Positions 35,075-46,300 of a stretch of DNA of 64,000 nt are shown here, piece by piece. The stretch is from Lineus longissimus (Eukaryota; Nemertea; Pilidiophora; Heteronemertea; Lineidae): positions 16,740,001 through 16,804,000 of the forward strand of contig NC_088316.1 in the NCBI RefSeq assembly GCF_910592395.1, read 5' to 3'. The translations under genes and the position numbers were made by a program. The notes beneath the pieces were generated by a model that saw only the letters and a program-made list of their open reading frames with translations, ran no database searches and had not been told where the DNA came from. How positions within the stretch are numbered: position 1 is the first letter of the stretch; the number at the start of each line of letters is the position of its first letter.

Positions 35075-38000
35075 CTAAACTTTTGCCATCTCGACGAAGT
35101 AAGCAGCCATGCCATAACCAATCAGAGCAACAAATACAACGAAATTGATCCTATCTATCACAGTTGCGATCACGGTCCACTTTGCACGGGCCGTCTTGGG
35201 AGGAGAGCCCTCTGATCTCTTGTTGAAGTAACCCTCGGACATTTCATCTCTGACCACAGACTCAGACTTGGAGACTGGAGCTTCTCCACCCGCGCACAGG
35301 CACAGACTGCAGCAGGTGAAGATCTGAAAACAAAAATTTGGAATAGTCCACCTGGTTCATGGTAATTCAAGGGAGAGATATGTCTTCAAAGGAGACGTGG
35401 ATAGCTATCGATAGCCTAGTACCATTAGGGCGCAGGGGTGGCGCTGATTGGCCATGTAATGTACGAGTCTGTACGTCACGGACTACAAGAAAGTGTTACA
35501 TGATGGATATTCATAGCCAGAGAGACCATGCTCTTTGATTGCGACCCCAGATGAGAAGCCTTTGGTGAGCCGGACAACTACACGTATAACTCGGTCCTCG
35601 ATTGCCGGCACATTTTTCGTTCAAGGGAAACAGCAAGGTAATCGATGTGGCTTTGACCGCAAATAATACATAAGCTCCGGCGTCCTGCATGCGTCGTCAG
35701 CGCGTCAATGGCCACAGTTATCATACTGCAAACTTGTAAGGATTATAATGCGTACCTTGTAGAGACTATCCGGAGGTCCCCTGACACAGCCACCAATGAC
35801 GGCGTTCACCACTGTACTGGTGATCAGGGCGGCCGTCGCACAGACGAAGATCAAACCATAATATTTGACTGCAAAAAGGAGACTAGTATCATGATGAATG
35901 TTCCTTTTCTACCATGCAAAGTATTCCTCAAAGGTCCATTTTTGTTAGTATCCACGTGAAAGAAATGTTCTTCAACTTGGAGTTTAAGAGCACCAAATGG
36001 ATGTGACAGAGTTAACGTTCAGTCTCAAGCAGTTTACCTACCTAGAAGTGGAGATGCTGTCCTGTCCGCGTTGATGTAGTCCTGGAGGGAATAGACCACG
36101 GACAGGACGCACAGCTGAATCCCGACGGCTGAAATTTTGAAAAACAATTATTCTTGAAGGCCCACCGTTAGTGATAGAGTTGCAGAGCCGTATTCCCACG
36201 CCTGCAGCCAGGCGGAGCCCGTAGTGTGGCCTAATGGGAAGAGACCCAGAACCGCGTATTCCTACAGTGCTCTATGATTGATGATAGCGAACGGCTGAGC
36301 CGGGGACCGAATCACCCGGAAACGAAGGATGATAAGGGCTACAGCCCAATTTTGTCACATCCTCCGTCATTAGACCTTTAAAATAGGCTTCGATCCGCTA
36401 CGCTGTTCACTTACAGGGGGCCAGGCCGTCATTCACTCACTGTCTCATTGGCAAAAGTTATTTCTGAAGAACGTGGTCCTCCCCAGCAGAAATACAACAC
36501 AGGGCCACGGTGTATAAATATGTAGGACACTTGCCACATCTGCGGTTTATGTTACTTATGCTATACCCACCAAGATGTTTATATATTCGTTTCTCCCCGC
36601 ATGGGTACGTCTTGTATTCGTTTCATGTAGTACTAGTGGTCCACGGCAGGGGAGCTAGGGAGGAAAGACTTTCGAACGCAAGCTAATTGAAGTAACTAAG
36701 CGTCTGAAGACACAAATTCGTCATCTCGCTGTTGGCGTTGTAAATGATTACTCACCAAGCATGGTCTTGTCTCCACTACCGTATGGTTGCAGGAACACAA
36801 GAGGGACCAACAGAGCCAAAACGAACGCTGGACAAACATACATCATGGATAACTGCTCGGGGCGCCTCTTTATGGTTAAGTTGAAGGTAATATCTGGATA
36901 CGACTCGGGACAACACGAGTAGTAAATGACGTTCGTTGTCGTGGTAGTATTTGTAAGTTCCCATCGCTGGTTTAAGCGATAATTGCTTAAATCAACCACT
37001 TGGCTCCTTTTAGTGATATTCAACTGGAAGAAGGATTTAGAGGAGGGAGGAGCTACGGGGTCAAATTGGTTGTATGCAGCTGACGATAAGTATGCACAGT
37101 AAGGGGCATGAGTTGTGTTTGATTCAGCAGTTATTATATTCCTCATACACCCCAACCCCCTACACACAGCCACACACGCGCACACCCCTACACACACAAA
37201 CTGAATCACAACACGGAGACAATTAACATCCTGACTGACATAAATATGAAAGGGAACCGCCGTGGGCAGACGGCTTCCCATCGTGATGAATAAACGGCTG
37301 ATTTAAGCGAACACTTATGGGATATCTTGCAGAAATGAGATTTACCAATGGCACTCACCTGAAAGCCATTATAAATCCACGACCCAAACTTGAATCTACA
37401 CGACTGAGTATCGTATGGGAAGTTCCTCAGATCCATGGGGCACGCAGCCTTGAGGGTCACGTGGGACGGGTAAAAGACTAAACCATCGCTAGTTATTTGT
37501 ACCATAGTCTCTTCAAACGTCGGGTTCATACTTTGTGGCAAATAGCTAAGAAAAAAAAGAGAAAAAAAGAAATTAAATAACCTTCTGACAGTCGGCCGGT
37601 CCTTCTCAATAATTTAAGCCGAATTCATCTTCAGAGACAATCGAGAGAAAAGAATACATCCAAAATCCTAATATTGTCACCGTTCTTGTGATGGAAAAAA
37701 GGTGAATGACTCTCGAAAGATATGACCGTATTGATGAAGAGCTAGCAACGGAACACTTTCTTCCGCGGACACTTTTTTAAGCCTTATTTCGAACTGCACC
37801 ACGCGGCCCATTACCAGACCACTGGTCACTTTCAGATATAAAGTCCATGATCAGAGATACCAGTTGTACCGGTAAATTGAAATTATCACATTCGCTTGAT
37901 TGGTCGGTCTGGTCTCTTTCTTGGCACTCGTCTTCATTATAAGGTTACCACAGCCCTTATACCCATCAAGCCCTGTTGGTCGCGATTTTTTTGCAACTTA

Positions 38001-39587
38001 CGCGTTGTAAAGGACGACATCTGGCCTCCAGATATTCTTGTAGTTAACCCTTAGTGTTGTCAACCCGTTATACTCAGATGGATCCCAGGACAGACGGAAA
38101 TCAACCCATTCCTGTAAAAGGAAACGTATCAGCCAATAATCCGCAGTTAAGATCGATTGTGACATTGTCCCAAGAAGCTTTTTGGTGACGGTATAGCCTA
38201 AGTATAGTTGAAGAGCAGGTCCTGGCATAAGCTGCCTCTGAAATAACTGATCAAATAATTATGTCAGACACCCGCCTCCCCGTTTAACACTTGAAGATGG
38301 ACAAGGGCAACTTGCGTCTATATTCAGGTGGATGATATTCGGTTCATATAGTTTTTGGACACCGCAAAAAAGACGCAAGTGGTCCACCAAATTCCACCGA
38401 GCGACGAAAAATAACGGAGGAGTTACTGGCTGTGGGCCACCGATTCAAATATGTGCCTATGTCCTGCCCGAGAGGCCGAAGTGGACTAAGTAAGTAAGTG
38501 ATGATCTATGTATACTCACCATATCCATCCAAGCATTAAGGGTAATGCTTTCTTCTTTGTCAATCTAAAATATAATAAAAGGCACAATTTGGTACATTAC
38601 TTGCAAAGGTACCGTACGTACTGGAGGATCATTTGAGGCGACGCGAGTCGAGATTATCCTCTTCCTGGCACGCAGTGCGTGTTGCTGTCTCCGTCCCTGC
38701 GCGTAGTTGATTAGTGCCGGTGTAAAAGTAAAAAGTGTCCCCCTGGAAAAAGTGTCCGGCCCTATTGTATTCTGCAATATGGTTCTATAGAGACCCTGAC
38801 CGTCAATAGCTCACTAGAGATTGAAGCGCATAATAGAATCCTTTGTTCCCGGACATTTTATCCTAGGACATTTTAAACTTCTACACCGGGATATGCCGAC
38901 TGTGAAGGAACCCCAAGATGTTGCCACTTACAGCTGGGCAGTCCTAGGATCCGGGTGCAGTTACTATATGCGCCTGTCGTAATCAAAAGAAACGATCTTA
39001 TCCCACCACGGGTCTGAGAGTCTCCTCCCAATATAATACTTCATAGACATCATTCTTATCTACTCTAAAACCACTTACCACTTACCACTTACCACGTGAA
39101 AGTCCATAAAAGACAGGCCGATTTTCGCCGATACAACATCGGTGGAATTGGCTGGTAGCAGAGCTTTCTCGTACTTAGAGAAAAGCGTCTTGGTCAAGCG
39201 GCTGTGATCTTTGAAAAAACCATCTGAACGAGCTACCACTGAAAAAAACGTACTGGTATACATGTACAGGCATATCTCCACATATTGTTTAACGCCACGT
39301 ATTACTCACAAATCAATGTTCGTCAGCATTTCGCTGAATATGAAATGACTCCGACAAGGAAAAAGATTTGTTCCGAATATACTCAAAAAGGAAACACTTC
39401 GACCATGCAAGGTTCACCAAGAGGACACCGGTCCCCGATAATGGCCACACTGAGAAATGTACCTGCAGGCCTTTGTCAAGTATGCATACTTGCCTTTATT
39501 CATAGCAAACTATCATCGACACCACTCCCATCCCTTTTATTATTCTTACCTACAAGCTGCAACAAGACAACCAAACAATTGCAACAT
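35075..39587 (-). CDS. Nicotinic acetylcholine receptor-like Cys-loop subunit, alpha-type, divergent pore
   Basis: Minus-strand exons: 39587-39554 (tentative signal peptide, MLQLFGCLVAA), 39238-39093, 38564-38520, 38111-38002, 37545-37359, 37023-36756, 36128-36042, 35868-35756, 35323-35075. All phases agree, giving 412 aa. The 45-nt and 110-nt exons match the conserved exon sizes of nicotinic receptor genes. The ligand-binding domain shows EWVDFRLSW, loop A WRPDVVLYNA, a 13-residue Cys loop (CPMDLRNFPYDTQSC), loop B GSWIYNG, and loop C YYSCCPESYPD with the vicinal Cys pair that marks alpha subunits. TM1 to TM4 follow, with a short TM3-TM4 loop that starts with CCSLCLC. It should form a pentameric ligand-gated channel at the plasma membrane. 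TM2 is very unusual (see findings). The first exon is the least certain; it offers two overlapping donors, and only GTAGGT keeps the frame. Confidence 0.9.
38717..38889. mobile_element. MITE-like element with long terminal inverted repeats (nicotinic receptor intron)
   Basis: About 173 bp, starting CCGGTGTAAAAGT and ending ACTTCTACACCGG. The ends are imperfect inverted repeats of about 42 bp, each holding two GTGTCC/ATGTCC boxes (GTGTCCCCCTGG... and CCTAGGACATTTT). No coding capacity. It lies in a nicotinic receptor intron. A second, more decayed copy lies at 32892-33056 in the AMPA receptor gene. It is a non-autonomous DNA element; the superfamily cannot be assigned because no clear target-site duplication is seen. 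Confidence 0.75.
39074..39093 (-). other. Triple tandem 5' splice site
   Basis: On the minus strand the exon ends CACGTG and is followed by GTAAGTG repeated three times head to tail. The first copy keeps the reading frame into the 45-nt exon. The others lie 7 and 14 nt downstream and would shift the frame, so they are either silent or produce non-functional transcripts. Confidence 0.7.
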
Positions 39588-40337
39588 ATTCCGAAAGACC
39601 AGGACATTGGCACAACCATTATGATCGAACACAGCAGCTGAAAACAACATGCACTTTTGCTTGGTCTCAGTCATCGATAGAACTGTGTGTGAGTTGAACT
39701 ATACGAACACACATTTGACTGTGAAAATCAAGGCTATTCACATCATTCAGTCAATTACAAGGCAATTCAGTTAGATTGTGATGGGGATATTTTAGAATAA
39801 TTGCTGGTTGACATCTCGTTCAAGTGGCACGTACGAGGCAAGGCAATTATATCGGCAAATTTGCATGTCGGAAGTGATGTCTCTTCTACACATGATGAGT
39901 TCTACCTGCGAGATGAATAGCTGTACAACAGGGACGACAAATCTGTTCCCGGCCTTACGTCACTGTCCTCTGCTGCTTCTTCTCTCCTCATTTGCACTTG
40001 TTGGCATTGACATCATTTAACTTACATTGTTCCATTGATACGTTCTTTGGCAATCAAAATAGCTAACAAACTCATGTGTGACACGGAAATACAATCACAT
40101 CCTGCCAAACCATCCGAGGACAAGTACATTTCGTTTAGTTCTAGAAAATACAATTCGGGGCGCTGGGCGCTTTACCCACAATTCATTAAACAGGTGCGCG
40201 CGCATCCTAAAGACTCGATGAGGAGAAATTGGACGAAATCTTGTATATTTTTCCTCCAAAAGTAACCTAAATACACGAAAACCACAGTGTATTCATGAAA
40301 AACCTATTGTCCATGCTCATCTTCAAAAGTTAATAAA
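39588..40337. promoter_or_regulatory. Shared upstream region of the nicotinic gene (-) and PAN3 (+)
   Basis: About 750 bp between two divergent start codons. No other gene is seen in it. It must hold the PAN3 5' UTR and probably promoters for both genes, but I recognise no TATA box or specific factor site. The nicotinic start at 39587 is itself tentative. Confidence 0.4.
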
Positions 40338-43300
40338 ATGAACAGTGCGGTACCTGGTCCCAAAAGGCCCGCACCGTGCCGATATTTCTTCAATAGTGGG
40401 ACTTGTTTTTATGGGGACGAATGTCAATTTCTTCATGATCCTTCTCGGCTGAAGCAAAGACAGTTCGCAGCTGGCAGATCAACCCCTCCGTTTGACCCCA
40501 CTGGCGAGATGCCTGGTGAGTCAGTTGATGTCCTTGCACCTTCTGATTGTACTAGAACACCACCAAGTACTGAACTGAAGTTTTTGCTGCAAGTGCAAAG
40601 TGACTGACGAGACATCCCTGGCCTTGTTATTTTTCTCTCATTTTTTTTCGACATGCATCGACCCATCGTGTCAAAAATTGAGACTGAGACGACCCCCAAA
40701 TGTTAACAAAATATTATAGAAACCATCAGTTGAAATCTGCGTGTGGTATGTGCAACGGCTAAACTTTAGAATCCCCGATCGGAAATGACGTAGTTTGATC
40801 GCATTCAACTATAAATCCATTGAACAGTGGTGCTTGGTTAGTCAACCGATGACCTTTTTTTGGGGTGTGATCGGGGATTCTAAACTCGTTCCTGTACAAC
40901 CCCTGATCGAAAATGATAACGTAGTCAGATCAACCGGAAATGAACAATGGGACTTACTTTGTCAACTGCATGATGACCTTTTTTGATGATCTTTTTTGGG
41001 CCGTGAACAGGGAATGTCAACTTCATGACCTGTTCCAAACCATCTGAGTCGGCACTGACTCTTTTGCAGCACTTCGACAGCCGTGTTCGTTTTTGTTGCT
41101 CATATTTATTAACAAAGGGTTTTAGCCCTCCAAGATGTAACTTCCTGATGTGCATGAAGTAAAATGGTAATTTAATGTCATTGTGTTTTTTACTCTTTCA
41201 GTGACATCAGAAGCAAATAACGGAGATCAGTTTTTCAACGCAACATTCAGTACTGGTAATGGCTTGCCGTTCATAGGAGCACAGCCAAATACTGCTACAG
41301 GGGTAAGTTTGTACTTCATTTTGGTCAAATTGTTACTGTCTTTAGAGTGAAAGATTGATGGCCAACTGTCAGTATCACTATCATCAGTATCAGATCTAGA
41401 ACACTTGATTGGAATTTTTTTTAATGGACATGCTAGAACTTTAAGATGCTATATTGCAAAAGGGGACTTAATTTGCAGGAGATTCTTTCTTATTAGGGAG
41501 AGTGCAAAATTAGATGCAACTCAGATAATTTTCACTTCTCTCAAGAATTGATTTCCAGGTCTCTGACTCTGGTCTAATTATGTTGAATAATAGCATACAC
41601 CTTTTGTTGATTTCGTGGTGCCATGTGTTTTTATTTAAATTTCTATGAATAAAGTTATTGGTGATTGATTGCCCTTAACTTGAGGCCATTAACGACTGGA
41701 ATGTATTGCTTGCAGTGTATCTGATAACCATATTGCAGGCGTGATACTGACAAAGGAATTAAATAACGTGTAAAAGCTTTTACTTTTATGAGCTTAAAAT
41801 GTACGTTACAAGGTTTAGCACGAGAGAGTTGGCATTGAATTCTGACATCCAATTGACAATTATTGTTGTTTAATTCATCATCTTCAGAACAAGGGGAGTG
41901 CTAACAGGTCAACTGCCACGACTTTGGCCACTGCCGGCATGAACACTGGGGTGATGACAACCGCAACAACATACAGTGACAATCCCAAGTTTGCCACATC
42001 AACCTACAGTGCGGAGAATGCCAAATATGCTGCACAGGCCACATCGACGTACAGTGGGGACAATGCAAAATATGCTGCACAGGCACCCTCAACATACAGT
42101 GGGGACAACGCAAAATATGCGGCACAGGTGTACAGTGAAAACGCTAAGTACGTTGCGGCTGCAGCAAGCTACGGCGAGAACCCAAAATACGCCACAGCAT
42201 ACAGTGACCACCAGAAAATAGGGGTCGCAGCAGTCTATAGCGACAACCCAAAGTTAGGGGGTACGACGGTGTACCATGACAACTCAAAGTTTGCCCCGTC
42301 AAGCTATGCTGAGAACCCAAAGTTTGCAGCGTCGACGTTCAGTGACAACCCTAAATTCCTGGCCACGGCCTATGGCCCAGGTGACAACATGAAATATGCT
42401 ACAACCAGTTATAGTGATACCCCGAAATTTGCCGGCACCGCCTATGAAAACCAAAAGTTTGCGGCTGCACCATACAGTGACAACCCGAAACTGTTTTTGT
42501 CACCGGCGAAAGGCTCGGACCAAGAAACTGCAGCTATGGTGAACTCGTTTGCTGGGATGAACGTGAATGCTCATGGAGAGAACGATTTTAAGGTATGATT
42601 ATAGACGCTAACCAAGGATTTTAAAACAATTGTGTGTTGTCTTTTAACATTGGGCCAGTCGCAGAAAAGTAACTTGTGTGCTTAGCCCCAGCCAATCTGA
42701 GATTGTTTTCAGATTGGAAGGCATGGGCTGACCTGAGTTTCGAATTTGTCATGGCCACAGAACTGATAATCTGAGCTGACATCGAACATTAAAAATAGAA
42801 AAAGATTGGTCCTCAGTTCAAAAAGTCCCATATCAAAATCTCTGTTTTATTTTAGGGAGTGAACCCAGGTGCTAGTGAATTCATCCCGAAGTCTGCGACG
42901 CTGTCACACAGTGCTAGTACGCCCTCCTTTGCTTCCATGGTCCCTGTCACCACAGCCAACCATGTAGGACAACACAATGGTGAGTACCTTATTGAGGTGA
43001 TCACTAGTATGAAAAGGAGTCCAGGCTTACATGTAGTCAAAAGTAGAGCTGACCTTTTTCAGCCATGATGCTGATGACCATGGCAGATAATATGAAAATA
43101 CAATGGTACATGTAAGTGTCTCACAGAAGGAGGTTACTGTTAAAAGGGAGTCTGTAGTCATGGCTTGGCCGTAGGGGATGGTCATTCACTTTCATGGTCC
43201 CTGTTTGGGTGACCACACTAAACCATGTACAATGTAGGACAGCACTTAGTATCATATGTAGGGGGAGGGCGGTCTTTGAACAATATCATCTGATGGTTTA

Positions 43301-46300
43301 ATCCTTCAAGTTTATGTTCCTGCATGAATTTTAATTCCGTTCAACACGATTCCACCTCATTTCATATCGTAACACTAACTCGCCAATTTCAAGTTTTTAC
43401 TTTCATGAGATATCTCATTATGACTCACTTCACCAATATGTAGTCATCTTGTGGCATCAATACAAAGCACATTAGCAGTGACCTCCCATTGTGAACTCTT
43501 TCAATTTGGCTGGATGGGGAGGGAGTGGATTATTCTTTCCATACCCTGTATTTCAGTCTCCTTCGGTACCTACTGTTTCGTTCAGTATCCTGTCCCTTAC
43601 CTCACAACCATTGCCGGGCTACCAATATAACCCTGTTGCCTTGAACATACTATCAGTCTGTTCTCGTCCTGCGGCAAAGTCCTATTATCCTAATTTTTGG
43701 TAACCCTGCCCGTGTCACCGTTTATTTTCACCCCTCACCAATAAATGCATGCATAGTTGATTCTCTGGTTTTTATTTTTAGTGCTTCATCGTAACTCTTA
43801 CTCTCCCAACAACACCAGTCAAGCATCTTGGGCTGATCACAATAAACTAGGCAAGTTATTGCAAACAGTATGCAGCCCCACCGTAATTTTTTTCAGGACT
43901 TGTAAAAGTTTTATCCATAAGGTGTATTGTTGTACTAATATGTGTGATGAGACAGTTTGATATTGTGGGTGTGACTTGATAAGGCTGTAATCTCATATGT
44001 TTGCAATAATTTTGGGGATGATAAGACAATATTGTGCCGTCTTATGTTCCACAATAACTTTGATGAATTCTTTGAAAGGGGTGTTGAAGAATGCAAATAA
44101 AATAATGTTGGAATAAGCTGTAGCGTAATGAACCAGAGGAACACACATATTGAAACTTTGATGATACTTTGATGATATTTAGTCCTTTGGTTTTCTACAA
44201 TACTTGGAAAGGCAAACTGGTCGTTTTACGATATTTGGTTTTGTTTTTCTGCTTGTGAGTCTGTGTTATACCTCTCTACTTGTGCATCCGTATGATTTTG
44301 TTATGCTAAGTGTTTTTGGATGTATGGTTTGTTATCATGATAACACTGATAAAACGATAATCTGAGGGATTGTGCAAAAAAATATACTCCCCTATGCGCA
44401 CATTGCTGCAGGTAATGGTATTGTCTTGCTTTACGGAGGGATCCAAGTCCAAACTGTTTGAGGTGGGCCTTGGAAGTTTCTGCAGTGCCATCCATATCGG
44501 AGTTTGTAGGCTTAGTTCATCTTCTTAACTTGTCCCTCTCATTCCAGTGATGCCCATGTCGGCCGGGACAAGCCCCGTGCACAGTCCTGGTCTCTCGCCG
44601 AATCATTCCCCTCTCTCACAACGGAGGAACAAATCGCCAAAACCACTCAATATCAACAATGCGAACGCTGCAAATGAGAATGCAACAATACAGGTGAGTG
44701 GAACATTGGTTCTACAAACATGAGTTAGACACCATGCCTTCTCTAAAGGTGTCATTTTGAAAGTTAACATAATATCTTATTTCTAAATTCGGCCAGATTT
44801 TCCAATTATTTCATTTGAATCGAGGCATTCTATTGTTAGAGCAGGCATAAGAAGTTCAAGGTGCAGCAAGTTTTGTTTGAAAATTTTTGAAATTCACATC
44901 ATAGCAAGATGTGTAGGGTAAGAAATGCCTTTATGTTGTGCCTTTGTTCTCTTGTAGGAAAACGTTGGAGGCACCACATACTTCTATACATCTGAGGAGC
45001 TCGCTGCCCAGTTACAGGGGGTGGTAAGTGTTGTTTAAAGAATTTCATGAGATTATGCTGCATACAATAGCACTTGTCGACTCTGGACGACCTATCCTAC
45101 ACATGGACTGGAGCGGAGAGGTTTATGTCTAGTGAGTCAGCAGCTCATGTCGCTTCTGCGGACTTGGGTTTGTTTCCTTGACAGACCACTTCCTCGCCTT
45201 TCATCTTTTTCTCAGATGGAATGAGTTTCCTACTTCGACTCCAGATTCCTCTCAACTCGTCGTGCTTTATATTTCAGATGGTGTCAACAGTGAGCATGTA
45301 CCCGGGTGTGCCAGCCCATGTCGCCCACTTGAAGCCGAAACCAAACATGGTTGGGTTCGGCATGTCTGAAGAACATAAACTGGAGATCTTGAACAAGCAG
45401 GCTCTAACACTCATGCAGATTGATCCTGAACAAAATCCAGGTAAGAACTGATGGGCGACTAGTCCAGTCAGGCTATAAAACTTGTGCTCTTTATATCTGT
45501 TAGGTGGGACAGAGAGCCATGGTTCACTTTATACTACCTCGATATTAGCACATCTTTAGTTTTACAATTTTTAAAAAAGCAATCCTATATCCTATAATTT
45601 TATCAACATTCCAGACATCCCACATGAAGTCGACAATTATCAAAATCTGTTCCCACTCGAACCACCCCAGTCAAGTGCTCTGCAGAAGTCCTCAACATTC
45701 GGTTATCCTACTACGTGCTACAAGGCAACTTGTACGAAAGATGGCCTCGTCTACTGCCTGCGACGGATACACGGTGAGTAGTGAGAGAATTAATTGCCAA
45801 AAGGTGGCAGTGGTGGTTACCAGTCCAATACGGCACAGATCCTTTGGCGAATGATTGACCAGCTCATTTGAGTTCTACTGAAAGGTTTCATGGTAGGCTG
45901 GGCTTAAAGATTACCTCTACATAGTTCATGTCAGAGTCTTTAAACCGAAAACGTTCACTTTTCAACATGAATTTCACATTTTACCTGCAGGTTACCGACT
46001 GACGAGCACCAAGTGTATGGCCGTGATAGATCTATGGAAGAAGATCCAACACACAAACATCGTACAACTTCGAGAAGTGTTTACTACGAAGGCTTTTAAC
46101 GATCTCTGTAAGTGGCGTCAGTCAGGGATATGACTTATCTAGTTTTTGGAGAATTTCCATTCCTCTCCTGAAAAGGTTTAATTTGACAGACACCTGAGCC
46201 TCAAGTCTGGATTTGAACCTGCGTCCTATTTCTATTTGCAGCGATCGTGTTTGTGTACGATTTCCACGCCGGTGCTGAGACATTGATGCACAGACATTTC

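Noticed and set aside
46171-46241. B-box-like GGTTCAAATCC on the minus strand before PAN3 exon 10
   Set aside because: No A box at a proper distance and the sequence overlaps a splice acceptor; likely chance.
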